From Cheilinus undulatus (taxonomy: Eukaryota; Chordata; Actinopteri; Labriformes; Labridae): a stretch of 64,000 nucleotides of DNA. Position 1 is the first letter of the stretch; every line of letters begins with the position of its first letter. Below the pieces are notes generated by a model. The model was given only the letters and a program-made list of their open reading frames with translations. It had not been told where the DNA came from and made no database searches. Shown here in pieces: positions 1 through 11,335 of the stretch. The DNA is taken from contig NC_054873.1 in assembly GCF_018320785.1 (NCBI RefSeq), forward strand, positions 35,652,196 to 35,716,195. Direction: 5' to 3'. The position numbers and the translations under genes were made by a program.

Positions 1-2295
1 GGATGTGCGTGCCAGCAGCCCCATAACCACAGGCTGTCGTTTCATTAAATGTCAAAGAGGGGGCTCGAGTCATCACCCCAGCAGGTTGTCTTGGCGTGTA
101 CTGAGTGTTTCCACTGTGGACTCCCCTGCCTTTTCTCTCTGTGAAAGCCTTGACTTAGCCATGCTGACAGAAGGAGGACACGCAGCTCATGGAAACACAA
201 TAGATGGTGCCATCCCAGGACTGGCTTTACTACTTTGAGCAGAGTGGTGGGTGGCCTGGGTGGTATTTTCACCAGAAATTACTAACCCAGTGTCCTCACT
301 GACCCTCTGTGGACTAAAGAGATGGATGTTACGAAATGAAAAAGGCTCTTAGATCTGTAAGTAACTCCCAGCAGGAGTGTGTTACTATTAAAAGACATGC
401 TCACTGGGTTATGCTGACAGAATAGGAGTCCCCCTTTAAAGCTACATTCCCGAGATTGGCGGTAGTGTCAGATTTCCCTGTTGTGTCTGCTGTTTGTGTA
501 CAACAAATAAGCTATAGCCCACTTGGCAGCTGATGTGTAACCGGAAACTGCTCTGTAAGCGAGGTGTGTAAGCATAATGGATCAGTGTCACAAGATACTA
601 CAGGGATCAGAGGACAGGAAGCAGAAACTAACAGTGAAAGTCAGGATTAAGTGGGCTATAGAGAGGAGCGTCACCATTTCCATATCTGCAAAAGACAATA
701 GGAGTGAAAGGGGATGTGGAAACTGAGCTAAAAATAAACACCAAACATTCTGGTATTCATGACTTGAACCGGCTTGACTCTTTGCTAGATTACTTTGTGA
801 TGTGATTGCAATTCCGCCATTTTATTTAGAGGACAGGAAATTAAAAGCATGCCACCCTGTTTGTTCTGGGTAATCCCTGTTTGCCCCTCTACCCTCGCCC
901 CCCCCTTGGCAGATAGAAATCACGGTGTTCCCTCTCCCATGTGACCGCCCCTGCTCATTGGCTGAGGAACGAGTGTACAGTTTGTGCTGCTCCGATTGGA
1001 TTAATGACGGGTTACGTAAAGGTAGTCATAGTGACCCAAAGGGAGACAGGAAGTGGATTTGCCTGTTAAAGTAAGGGAACAGAACTCATCATGAAACAGT
1101 CAACACACAGAGAAAAAAACAAAAAACAAAAACATTTTCAGTCTTGCTGTTTTCAGATTTTTTTTCTATGGTTTAATCTTTTGTTTGTAGAAAACACAAT
1201 ACACACACACACACCCCCACACACATATATATGAAAGTGCTTTAAAAAACAAGTTATTTATTTATTTTTTAAAGGCAAGGGGAAAAACATAGAAAAAAGC
1301 AAGGGTTCAAGACTGTAAATGTTTCATCCCAAGAAGGAAGGAACTACGAATCCAACATTCAGTTTTATTTAAGGGAATAGCTTTCAAAGCTTTCAAACCT
1401 TATTTTTCTAATTTACCTTTACTGTAGTGACTATATTTGTATATTATTTGTATAATATAATTTGCGGATTTATCGCTTCAATCCAAGCAGCGGAATGTAT
1501 TGTCATCCATAGTTGAAAGCTTTTGCTCAGCAGACATTTCCATGGTAGACACCCAACCAATCAGAGACGTCGCTGTGACTCTCAAGGATTGTGGGTGTGG
1601 TAGTATTTTTGGCTGACCTCATGAGTAAACTATGTTTTTCTTAAAACGAGGTTGGTATGGTGTAAACTTTTGTCTTCTTCAGGAGCAAATAACATTGTTT
1701 TCCACTCAGGTAGCATGGTCTAATTTGGATACTTTATAATACTGCTAATAATCAGATATGCTGTGGAGAAATTGAATAGGATTTTTGCTTCCATGACCTA
1801 ACTGTTGGGCCCTATTATCTGCCTTGTTCAACTTGAATAATCCATTACCCTTTGTAAATCCAGAACTGAAAAGTAGGATATATATTCAAGCCTGTCTTCA
1901 CACAGCATGTAGGCTATGTATGCTGGCATTTTCATCTCCCCTTTAAAATATACTTGGTTTAAGTAGGCTAATTTCCACAGTATAGATTTGTTTGTTCTTA
2001 TTTTAATGTATTTATTTTGGTGATTGAATTTACATTTTACTTAAATTACGTAGCCTATGTATAGAATAATTATAGCTACATTAAGGTTTACCAAATAGGC
2101 TCTTGTTGTTGTCCCTGTTCTAAATGTACTCCTTGAAAAGGAAAAATAGTACAAAAACTAGTTTCCACTGTGTTAAATTCGGGGATTTACAGGCTACTTG
2201 AAGGCGGTGTCACAAGACAATTCCTCATACTGTCGGTAAATCCAGTTTTAATCCCGCCTCACCCCCGCCACAGCCCCTTTGATGAGAGGCTCTTA
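1..2295. other. Intergenic flank upstream of slc10a3
   Basis: No coding exon could be supported on either strand. The short open frames at 5-238 and 45-272 overlap on opposite strands and resemble nothing I recognise. There is a short CA run near 1200-1225. Two places carry promoter-like motifs: the cluster described at 957-1019, and a CCAAT box directly followed by a GACGTC core near 1557-1572. The rest is AT-rich with no obvious repeat structure. Confidence 0.6.
957..1019. promoter_or_regulatory. CCAAT-box and bZIP-like motif cluster
   Basis: Two ATTGG (inverted CCAAT) boxes lie at 957-961 and 995-999. A perfect TTACGTAA palindrome, the consensus for PAR-bZIP/NFIL3-type factors, follows at 1012-1019. 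This is a plausible promoter or enhancer core, perhaps for a minus-strand gene left of the window, because the next + strand gene starts 1.7 kb away. No transcript evidence is available, so the role is inferred. Confidence 0.35.
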
Positions 2296-2786
2296 TTTTG
2301 GCAAAGAAAAACCGGAAGTCCGCCATTTCCAAACGACACTAACTTCACCGTAACCGCTGTGAGCAGCAAATAAACGGCAGCTGAGCTACGATGCTCTCAG
2401 TTCCCATTTACCGGGAGATAATTCAACGGACGCGGAGAAAAGGTACTAGTTTATCGTGAGGAACGTTTTATCATCGAGTATACTCTCAAGGAGCCGTGAG
2501 AGACCTGTGGGAGTGTGGTTTCTGTGTGCCGGGGCTGCTGCTGTTTAGCCCGGCTTGGACCGGACAGGGCGGGGTGATGTTTAGGTTCCGGTATAAAGGC
2601 AGCGAGAAAATGGGAATCAGACGAGATGTGGAGCCGACGGTCGACGCTGTCGTATTTTACCGGAGACTAGAATGAGAAATTTACCGTCTTGGATTAACAG
2701 GGCGGCGGTGTAACCGTCTGGGGAGGCCGCTGTCGGGGGAGATTGGTGTCTCTGCGGCGCCTCTCCGCCCCCTGTCCGTCAATAAG
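2296..2786 (+). promoter_or_regulatory. slc10a3: slc10a3 promoter and 5' UTR region
   Basis: The sequence becomes GC- and CpG-rich here, in contrast to the AT-rich flank. An ETS-type site, CCGGAAGT, lies at 2312-2319, and no TATA box is evident, as expected for a broadly expressed CpG-type promoter. A possible 5' UTR intron would run from the GT at 2443 to the AG at 2699-2700. The exact transcription start cannot be read from sequence. Confidence 0.5.
2391..2442 (+). other. Candidate upstream exon with ATG open to a splice donor
   Basis: An ATG at 2391 opens 17 codons (starting MLSVPIYREI) that end at a possible donor, AAAAG/gtacta, at 2442/2443. If joined to the acceptor AG at 2699-2700, the frame stays open through 2701-2786 and enters the slc10a3 start codon in phase (52 + 86 nt = 46 codons). 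It could be an N-terminal extension, an upstream ORF, the first exon of another gene, or chance in GC-rich DNA. I do not recognise the peptide. Confidence 0.25.
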
Positions 2787-4202
2787 ATGAGGACGCTTTT
2801 TACATTCTGTTGTCTCTTCCTTATTACCGGCGGAGCGGACCGGGCGTGGGCGACCGGAAACCTGACAGTCGATGACAGCAATGACAGCAACCTGACGGCC
2901 GACAGCAGCAGCAGGTATATAAGAATCGGGGACGGGTCTTCTCAGGAGTTTGAGTTTCCTGAAAACACCAACGGCGTGATTGTAATCTCTAGCTGGTACA
3001 GGAGCTCCGCGGCCAGCAGGAAGGGCCGTCAGAGCTGGAAGCAGACTGTGAAAGTCCGCTCCCTGGACCCGGAGGTCCTTTCCATCCTGAATGTGACGGA
3101 CAGCGGCCACGCAGGACCAGCCAGGAGCTACATTATCAGCATCCGCTCCGGCTTCCCAGGCAGAGCTCAGCTGCAGATCCAGCTGCTGGATTTGGACCAG
3201 GACGCGGTCCCAGTTCTGGTCGAGGAGAGGACAGACTACTCCATCAGAGTGGCTCCTGGGAGTGATGACCCGGCCACCCGGCTCATCCAGTCGGGTGGCC
3301 TGTCACATTTCTCTGAGAACCCCGTTCTGTTTGCCTTGCTGCCCCTCATCTTTGTCAACAAGTGTGCCTTCGGGTGCAAGGTGGAGGTGGAGGTGCTGCG
3401 GGGTCTCCTCAGGAGCCCTGTGCCCCTGCTCCTTGGGGTGCTGGGTCAGTTCATGGTAATGCCTTTGTATGCCTACTGTGTATCCCAGCTAGCTGCGTTG
3501 CCCAAAGCTCTCTCCTTGGGACTGGTCATCACCTGCTCAGCCCCTGGTGGAGGTGGGGGCTACCTGTACAGCCTGCTATTGGGTGGAGATGTCACCTTGG
3601 CCATTTCCATGACGCTGGTGTCCACAGTGGTGGCAGCAGCAGCCATGCCTTTGTCATCAGCATTTTATGGATGGCTGCTGGGGGTCCACGCTGCCTTGCA
3701 CGTGCCATTTGTGAAGATCCTGGGTACCCTCCTCTTCATCGCCATCCCCATCTCCCTTGGCATGCTGGTGAAGCTCCGCCTACCCGCCCTTACACGCGTC
3801 CTACTCAAGCTCATACGCCCGTTCAGCCTGGTGCTCATAGTCGGTGGCATCTTCATGGCTTACCAAATGGGGGCATCCATCTTGGCTAATGTGCAGCTGC
3901 AGATCGTGGCAGTCGGGATGACAGTGCCTTTGCTGGGGCTGGTGGTCGGAGGTGTCCTGGCCAAGCTCACAGGTCTGCCCCCACCTCAGAGGAAGACAGT
4001 CAGCATCGAGGTGGGGGTTCAGAACAGCTTGCTGGCGCTTGCTGTCATGCAGCTGTCCTTTCGCCGTGTTGAGGCTGACTTTGCATCCCAGGCACCCTTC
4101 ATCGTGGCCCTCAGCAGCACCTCGGAGATGCTCCTCATCGTCCTGGGATACTTCGCTCATCGAAGACTGTGTGGGTCTGCCGTCCCCAGGAGTGACGCCT
4201 GA
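2787..4202 (+). CDS. slc10a3: Solute carrier family 10 member 3 (P3 protein)
   Basis: A 471-residue protein is encoded in one uninterrupted exon, matching mammalian SLC10A3 (about 477 aa, intronless coding region). Residues 1-23 look like a signal peptide (MRTLFTFCCLFLITGG). An extracellular region with NLT-type glycosylation sites follows to about residue 170, including GVIVISSWYR and the DFS/HFSENPVLFALLPLIFVN boundary region. The rest is a multi-span membrane domain of the bile-acid:sodium symporter fold, with conserved stretches such as CSAPGGGGGYLYS, GGDVTLAISMT, HVPFVKILGTLLFIAIP and TVSIEVGVQNSLLALA. SLC10A3 is an orphan member of the family and its substrate is unknown. The first ATG is chosen because it gives the signal peptide directly. 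The paralogue slc10a5 is less likely, given the length and central motifs. Confidence 0.93.
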   Translation: MRTLFTFCCLFLITGGADRAWATGNLTVDDSNDSNLTADSSSRYIRIGDGSSQEFEFPENTNGVIVISSWYRSSAASRKGRQSWKQTVKVRSLDPEVLSILNVTDSGHAGPARSYIISIRSGFPGRAQLQIQLLDLDQDAVPVLVEERTDYSIRVAPGSDDPATRLIQSGGLSHFSENPVLFALLPLIFVNKCAFGCKVEVEVLRGLLRSPVPLLLGVLGQFMVMPLYAYCVSQLAALPKALSLGLVITCSAPGGGGGYLYSLLLGGDVTLAISMTLVSTVVAAAAMPLSSAFYGWLLGVHAALHVPFVKILGTLLFIAIPISLGMLVKLRLPALTRVLLKLIRPFSLVLIVGGIFMAYQMGASILANVQLQIVAVGMTVPLLGLVVGGVLAKLTGLPPPQRKTVSIEVGVQNSLLALAVMQLSFRRVEADFASQAPFIVALSSTSEMLLIVLGYFAHRRLCGSAVPRSDA

Positions 4203-4742
4203 TTGTAGCCGCAGTTCTTTTTTCAGAACTTTTTTAAGAATGACCCCTTTCAAACCTGTGGAAGTTTTGGCTACGAGACGCCTAACAATCACCGATCCAT
4301 TCCTCACTGTTGTACACAGGACAGTGAATGGACTTTTTAAGTGTTTTGTTGTTGTTTTGGTATTTTTCATGAAAACCAAAGGCCTTTTACCCCTCTGAGA
4401 CCTTTTTGTGTTATTTTACAGTATGTACTTTTTAAAATCAGATTATACTGTGAGGTACGTAATGTAAATATTCCTAAAAAGAGAAATACCTATAAAATAA
4501 GATATTTTTGTACCAGATTACTTTTTGTAATCAAAAAGCAAAGATTGATTTGCATCATGTTTACAAGAGGTCCATGTGTCTTAGCCTGGGGAAAAGCTTT
4601 TTTGGGGGGTTTAAGTATAAATGTTTGTGAATCAAACAGGAACATGATGGTGGTGTTTTGAAAGTATTTGCTATTGATTGTGTTTCCTGGATCTGCGAAT
4701 CCATGTACTTGAATATTGGAGAGGAGAGAAGAGGAAAAAGTA

Positions 4743-4748
4743 AATAAA
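4743..4748 (+). terminator. slc10a3: Poly(A) signal, probable slc10a3 3' end
   Basis: An AATAAA hexamer lies 541 bases after the slc10a3 stop codon, in AT-rich sequence with downstream T/GT-rich DNA. It is the first canonical signal after the coding region, so 4203 to about 4770 is the likely 3' UTR. Confidence 0.55.
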
Positions 4749-4769
4749 ACATTGTTAAAGCAGACTTGA

Positions 4770-6690
4770 GTTTGTCAGCACTGTATGTATTCAGGGAAAC
4801 ACGACCAACAGGCTGAACGGTTCAACTGACTGTATAATCAGAATACCAACACGTGGCTGTTTGCACCTTGTGAAGGTTAAGTTTCACTCAACACAAAGAA
4901 AGTAGAAGTAAGAAAAACTTCAAAATATGTTTTATATTCCAATTTTTCATCATATGTTCTAATAATTTTTGACCAAAGCTGTTGATAAACATGTTATTCT
5001 TTAGTGAAATGTGCTCAAAGTCACAATTTAAGCCTTTTAAAGTCTCTAAATGAGCAGAATGTAGCTTAGTCTCTACTGCTCTTAAAGTTCACAAAGTTGT
5101 AAAAATGGAAAAACAACATGGTAAAAAAATGTCTTTGCAGATAATGTGTTACCGTTGAATGATACACAGAACGCTGTGTTCAGTTTTCAAGGGGATGTTT
5201 TGTTTGTACTTTGGATTATAGAGGGCCAAAGATGTTTTCTAAATTTTTTTGTTCACCTCCAGAAAGTCATGTTGCTGTTTTTTGCAAAATGCCAGAGTCA
5301 AACATTGAAAAACCTGTGCAACTTTAATGAATTGTATTTGTACAAACAAAACTTGAACATGCTTTGTGTTAGATCAAGACATTTAAATTCCTACTAGTTC
5401 ATGGCAAAAATCAAACACATGTAAGTGTTGATAACCTTTGGGGGAAAACAAAAAAAACTTCTAGTTAGTAAAAAAATACAGTGCTCAAACAAGAAAGGGT
5501 CTTGTATCAAAGAAAGTAGATTAAAGGAATGAAACATCTCTAAATAGCACAGGAAAGTGTTGAAGAATTACATGAAAACAATGCAACAGGCTGTACAGAT
5601 GTATCACCTTCCTGCAGTTTAGTAACTTATTGTTCCAGAGGACAAGGTCCAGCTTTTATCAGCTTCCTCTTGTTGAACTACATGTGATGCAGTGAACTCT
5701 TCAAAGAAGGAACATGAATTAGCTTAAACCCTTTCTGTTTACCACCATGACAAAAACAAAACTTTCCACCCTCAGAAACAGCCCACAGCTCCAGTGAATA
5801 AGAGGGGAGGGGTTTAATTTGTAGGTATTTTTATGTAAAGGGTGCATTTCCTGTTTATGCGTGGAGCAGCAGACCTCGCTGCGCTTTCATTAACACGTTT
5901 TCTGAGGGAGTTTTTGTGGAGGAGAACAAGAGGGTTGAGACATGCTGTTTAAGCTCAGCAGATTGGACTGAGCTCTCAGGAATGTAGCACAGCTGTAAAG
6001 CCTCCAGGCTGGGGGCTGAAGCTGCTTCTCATTCAGCGCTGGTGCCATGCAAACTCCTGTGGTCGACCGGCAGAGGAGAAGTTGAGGTCTCGGGTTGTGT
6101 TTTTAAAAAATGAGTGAGCAATATGATCTCTCTGCTTCCCTTTTACAAATTATTTTTATAACAAGAGATGGTTTGGTATAGGATAATAATTGATTTTAGT
6201 CACATGATACATATATCATGAATATAGATGTGCTGACCTATATAAGTGTTAACAGGAACTCAATAGATTTATACAATAGCTGGGAACATAATGCACCACT
6301 GACATACATACAGGTTTTTATAATTAGTTTGTGTATTCTTATACTAGTTAGTAAAATCATAATTGAAACCAATGTACACATATTATCCAGAAGTTATTAC
6401 AAGAAAGGAGAAAAAGAGAGAGTAAAATTCTTTTACTTTTTATATATTATTCAGCTAAGTTCAGTTTATTCCACATGGTTGTTTACTTTACTAAGAACTG
6501 TAAAAATACATGAATGATGGTAATAGAAAACTACAGCTTTGAACAAAATGACAGATAATACACGTCACTTGGGTACCAGCATCTATACTGACTCAGCGCT
6601 CTCTTCTCTTTTAACTAGGCCTACTTAAACATTTTACACTACACATCACATTCAGCCAGTGCCTCTAGTATCAACTAATGCCACACTACA
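4770..6690. other. AT-rich intergenic DNA
   Basis: No exon, RNA gene or transposon terminus could be supported. Open frames at 5146-5397 and 6218-6517 are low-complexity AT-rich translations without recognisable motifs. Confidence 0.55.
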
Positions 6691-6696
6691 CTTACC

Positions 6697-7110
6697 GCTC
6701 AGTTTATTAGGTACATCTGCTCAGCTGCTCCATAATGCAAACATCTAATCAGTGCTTATAAAGCAGAAACCAGTGCATTTAGGCGTGTAGATACAAGAGG
6801 ATGTGCTGAAGTTCATCAGAATGGGGAAGAAAGGTGATGTAAGTGACTTTGAATGTGCCATGGCTATTGGTGTCAGACACAGACTGCTGATCTACTGGGA
6901 TTTTCACACAACTATCTCTGAAGTTTACAGGACATGGTCTGAAAAAGAGGAAATATCAAGTCAGCAGCAGTTCTCTGGAAAAAAAATGCCTTGTTGATGG
7001 AAGAGGAGAATGACCGGACTGGTTTGAGGTGATGGAGAGGCAACATAACTCACTTGTTACAGCTGAGGTATGCAGAAGAGCATCTGTAAATGCACAAAAA
7101 ATCAAATCTT
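6697..7110 (+). mobile_element. Tc1-like transposon fragment (transposase N-terminus)
   Basis: The + strand translates to a decayed helix-turn-helix region starting MGKKGDVSDFECAMAIG and continuing through TTISEVYRTWSEKEEISS, which matches the DNA-binding part of a widespread fish Tc1-like transposase. The frame then breaks near 6997 and similarity fades after about 7110. Neither the catalytic domain nor a clear terminal repeat remains. Confidence 0.7.
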
Positions 7111-7174
7111 GGAGCTGGGGCTGAGCAATATATCAAGTTTTTAGATGTTCATCAAGAAAATACTGTTTCTATTG

Positions 7175-7720
7175 ATAAATAGTCCTGTGAAAAGTATTCG
7201 TCCCTTTTCTGATTTCGTATTTTTTTTCCATCAAACAAATTGTTAATGTTAGACAAAGATAACCTGAGTAAATACACAGTGCAATTTTTAAATGATGTTT
7301 TCATTTATTAAAAGAAATGCCATCCAAATCTACCTTGCCCTATATGAAAAAGTTACTGCCCCTTTCTCCCCCTGTGAAATTGTGAATTAACTGTAATTAA
7401 CCACTTTTTTTTTTTTTTTTTTTTAGGAAAGCTGAGTTAAATTCCCCCCACCATGGCCAGGCCTACAGACCTGCTGAATCAAGAAATCACTTGAATAGAA
7501 CCTGTCTGACAAACTGAAGTTGTCTAAAAGGTCTCTAAAAGCAACACATCATGCCATATTTAAATTAAATTCAAAACAGATGAGAAACAAAGTCATTAAC
7601 AACTATCAGTCAGGAGGGGGTTACAAAGCCAAGGCTTTGGGACTCCATCAAACCACCATTATCCACAAATGGGGAAAACTTTAAATGGTGGCAAACATTC
7701 TGAGGAGTTACAATGCTATA
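7175..7720 (+). mobile_element. Decayed Tc1/mariner copy, second family
   Basis: The left part (7175-7370) resembles the inverted-repeat end of the Tc1 element seen at 57293-58855: an AAAAGTATTCG start, then a run through AAATGATG and TTTATTAAA to AAAGTTACTGCCCC. From about 7440 there are remnants of the transposase start, including the paired-like segment reading as SKALGL and a following TIIHKWGKL-type stretch with several frameshifts. It is not functional. Confidence 0.6.
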
Positions 7721-8016
7721 TATAAACAATTTTTGCCATTTTGCACAGCTAGAAAAGCAATGCAATTTTTTTTAGATGACTTCCAGTTAAATGTAGTACG
7801 AACAGTGAGTCCACTCAGTCATCACAACTACTGAAACAAAGACAAGACAAAATAGGGGGTTATATTTCGTCACTGACTTCACCTGTACAATAGTGTGCAA
7901 TAAAGAGAGCGCCAAACCCTTTCCTTTTGCAAATGTTCTATGTGAGGTAGTTTTCTCTGTGTATATAGATATAATGTACATGTTTGTGTTAGTGTGCATG
8001 GTAAGGGGGTTGGGGC

Positions 8017-8597
8017 CAGAGGTGGAGAAAGTACTAGACTAATGTACTCAAGTAGAGGTAAAGTTACTTAGGATACAACTTTCTAAGTAGAAATAAAAGA
8101 AGCAATCGAATCTACTCAGTAAAAGTAAAAAGTAAGTAATTTAAAATTTACTTAAAGTATTGAGTAGCTACTTTTGATGCCTGAGGGGGTTATACAGTAA
8201 AATGTGATCTTTTCTTGGTGTGAAATAACTTCAAGAGAATATGAATTTATAACCAGGTTGTTTTTATAAGGTGAGACTTAACATAATGTCAGATGCAACA
8301 GAAGTTTTGGAATGAAATGTGGAACCATTCTTTCGCTACTGACCGTAATGTGTTGTAAAAAGTCAAACTTTTTGCCCTTTTCTTATTGGCAGAAAGCTGG
8401 AACCTCCTCGTTTTGGCTTTTAGTGATAATTTTTTTACTCAGTACTCAGTACTTTTTAAAAATGTCGTGAAGTACAATATTTCCCCAAAATGTACTTCAG
8501 TAAAAGTAGTGATTTGAAAAGTGCTCAAAAAACTACAAGTACAAAAAACTCAATTACAGTAACTTGAGTAAATGTAATTAGTTACTTTCGACCCCTG
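8017..8597. mobile_element. hAT-type miniature inverted-repeat element
   Basis: The 581-bp element starts CAGAGGTGG and ends CGACCCCTG. The subterminal sequence at both ends is the ACTCAAGTA / TTACTTGAGT-rich motif of a common fish MITE. It is flanked by a perfect 8-bp duplication, GTTGGGGC, at 8009-8016 and 8598-8605, the target-site length of hAT transposases. It has no coding capacity. Related partial copies lie at about 17795-17960 and 45885-46060. Confidence 0.88.
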
Positions 8598-8663
8598 GTT
8601 GGGGCCTTGATAATATCTGCCTGAAGGGGGCCGGCAGAAAAAGATTGTGACCCACTGGCTGGT

Positions 8664-8726
8664 GGCTGGGGTGGAAGAAGGTTGATGCGGACTGACTGAC
8701 CGCATCAACCCTCCTCCATCCCAGCC
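8664..8726. repeat. 27-bp inverted repeat (hairpin)
   Basis: The arms 8664-8690 and 8700-8726 pair with about four mismatches around a 9-base loop; the left arm starts GGCTGGGGTGG and the right arm ends CATCCCAGCC. It lies just right of the hAT MITE and may be part of a repeat family also seen near 40850-41110. No function is implied. Confidence 0.7.
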
Positions 8727-8729
8727 ACC

Positions 8730-10555
8730 TCCATTACAACTTATCAGGATTAAGGTGGAGGAGAGGAGAATGGGTTTTAGATTACCAGCAACAGAATGAT
8801 TGAATCAAGAGAGGATGTGCCTACACGCCTACACCAGCTCATTACCAGAGCAGGGAACAGAGACGTGTGAGTGAATGATTATTGATGAATGAAGGATAAA
8901 TGGACAACAGTCTCCCTGCTTGAACTTGCGCTAACACTCATAATATATATTAGTATAACACAAATATGTCAGAAAACATCTGGAAAAGTGGGTGGAACTG
9001 GTGTAGTGAGTGTCTGCTTTTACAGGTATGATCTTAATCTAAGGATTTCCCTCACTGCTCACAAGTTCAACCCATTTTTTTTCACAAATGCTGCCAACCT
9101 ACCTGTGCAAGTTAAAAAGTGTGTAGGCGTTTGCAATCTTTGATGATTAAACTGAACCCTGGCCCCAAATAGCAAGGTTCACCCCCTCAAAAAACCCTAA
9201 AATGTCTTGAAATCATACAAATTGTAGTAAGGTAGATCCCTATAGACATAGTGAAACACTTAATTGGTTGATCACAGTATGGTAAAATGGCATGAGCTAC
9301 TAGAAAGTGAGGTGGGAAGAAGGTAAGATGTTCAAAAACAGAACACCATGTACAGAGTTATGTGAGAAAAAAAAGTGTTAAATGAGAGCAGGTGGCTGGA
9401 AGCAAAGGTGAAGAAATGTGATGTTATTCTAGCCCGTACAAAACCAGCAGAACGCATGCAGCTTCTGAAACATGTTTATTCTAGCCAAGTGTATTCTACT
9501 TAACATGCATGTAATGTATCTTTTCTAGGTTAGATATGCTTCATATTTGACAGGTATTATCTGTGAGTCAATGCAGTCCCAGTGCATGTTCATCACGTCT
9601 GCCTCCTTCTCAAACTTTAGCACAGACTCACACAGGAAATCCTGCTGAGGTCCAGAACCAGTCAGTCTTTAATCAAAACTTTGCCCTGCAGTGACAGAGG
9701 CCGACTTATGATTCAGAGCTGCTGCTGTATCTGAACGTGCGTGTCCTCAGGTGTCACTGTGTGTTGTTCCTCATGGGGGCTGACAGGTGATGACGCTCTG
9801 CCTTGCTGGTAGTTTTGCACTCAGCGCCGCCTGCACATCAGCACTCCTGTTTATACAATACTATCCTGCACATTAGTGGCACAATAGGAGGAGAGGGCCC
9901 TTAAAAATTCATGAGGACACATTGCATTAAGTTTTCATGAGTTCCTCTCACCGCCTCCCATGAGATGGTTTTCCTGCTGCCTGCTGCAATGAAGCTGGGA
10001 AATCCAGAAAAAGTCAGGGGTGGAGGGAGGCATGCTGGATGCACACTGAGAGGAGTCATCCAACAGATCAAGGGCAAGATGGGGCCTGCTGCTGCACAGT
10101 CATGGCCTCTTAAAGGAGTGCTACTCAACATTTTAACACTTCAAGTCATAAATGGATTAGCCGTACAATACACTACAGATCAGCTTATTCTTCATTCGGC
10201 CCCCAGGCCACTGAGGTCATCCTCATAACTAATCCTCTCAACCCAACTATTATGCCTTCAAACCAAAGGTGAGGCCTTTTTCTTTCTCTCCCCAGTCTTA
10301 CCCTGTATTTAGTCCTGTTCTACCATCTGGAACTGAAATAAATACTTGTGTTCTCTGTTGAAGATGTTTTGTGATTGCCTGTTGTTTTTAACCTGGCTTC
10401 ATGACTTTTGATAAATGCCAAAATATTTACTAGCTTATGTTTAATAGTTTCTGTAATTTTTTTTCAAAAAAATATTGGTTTATTTGCTACTTTTAATCTC
10501 CAACATTTATCCTTTTGATTAACTTCATCTTAACTGTACATCTTTTTTTCACCGT
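8730..10555. other. Intergenic DNA without supported gene
   Basis: The open frames at 8889-9143 and 9965-10228 / 9901-10131 (two strands of the same stretch) show no recognisable motif or splice-consistent partner. An AATAAA lies near 10338 but no gene can be attached to it. Confidence 0.5.
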
Positions 10556-10559
10556 GATA

Positions 10560-11335
10560 TACAATGCCTATAAAATGTATTCACCCCTTGGATGTTTTAC
10601 CCTTTTGTTGATTTTAGAAATCAGTCATGGTCAATATAATCTGGCTTTTTTTCCACAAAAATCTTTATTGTCAAAACTAACAAATGAAAAACAAAAATAT
10701 GTAATGTAGAATAACTGACTGCATAAATATTCCCCCTTCAAGTCAGTATTTAGTAGATGCGCCTTTGGCTGCATCACAGCACTGAGTCTGTGGTTGAAAC
10801 AATTTCTGCTTCGGGTCATTGTCTTGCTGGAAAATAAGCTGTAGTTCTCTTGCAGACTGAATAAGATTGGCCTTCAGATTTTTCCTATGCTTTGCAGCAT
10901 TCATTTCACCCTCTACCTTTACAAATATCCCAGGGTGTGCCACCCGAATCCTTAGCACCCTACATGCTTATAACTTATGCACATGGCTGTAAATATGCAA
11001 TGCTATTGCTAATAGTATATATTTCTGCCTTGTAATGAAAAACGTCATGAGGAATAGACAAGCTCAGGATAGGGTGTTTTACAGCATTCATTTCAGCTGT
11101 TGAGAAGCATCCCCACAACAAGATGCTGCCAACATGAGCTTCACAGTGGGGGTTGTAAAGTGATGTGCAGTGTTAGGCATCTTGTCTGATGGCCAAAAAG
11201 CGCCATTTTGATCTCATCAGACCAAAGAACTTTCTTCCAAATAACCGTGGAGTCTCCCCAATGCCTCTTGGCAAACTCAAGTGGATATTTAATATGACTT
11301 TTTTTCAGCAGTGGCTTTCTCGTTGCCATTCTCCC
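10560..11335 (-). mobile_element. Tc1-like transposon remnant with an internal insertion
   Basis: The left end carries a TGCCTATAAAATGTATTCACC terminus of the same family as 55142-55888. On the - strand, one fragment (11141-11329) reads as the middle of a transposase with LWSDEIKMALFG around a catalytic Asp, and another (10743-10958) reads as IFQQDNDPK joined by deletion to a C-terminal CCDAAKGASTKY. The two are separated by foreign sequence (see 10933-11078). No right terminus was recognised. It is a pseudogene-bearing relic. Confidence 0.7.
10933..11078. repeat. Dispersed repeat, copy 1 (inside the Tc1 relic)
   Basis: About 145 bp here, containing CCTACATGCTTATAACTTAT and TTCTGCCTTGTAATGAA, matches 11499-11645 in the same orientation. 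It interrupts the Tc1 relic. A 14-bp direct repeat, CAGCATTCATTTCA, lies at 10895-10908 and again at 11082-11095, bracketing the interruption. Confidence 0.7.

Noticed and set aside
3362-4398. Long alternative frames on both strands over slc10a3.
   Set aside because: They are shadows of a GC-rich coding exon; only the 2787-4202 frame shows family similarity.
9901-10228. Overlapping ORFs on both strands.
   Set aside because: There is no recognised motif or splice partner and composition does not differ from the surroundings.
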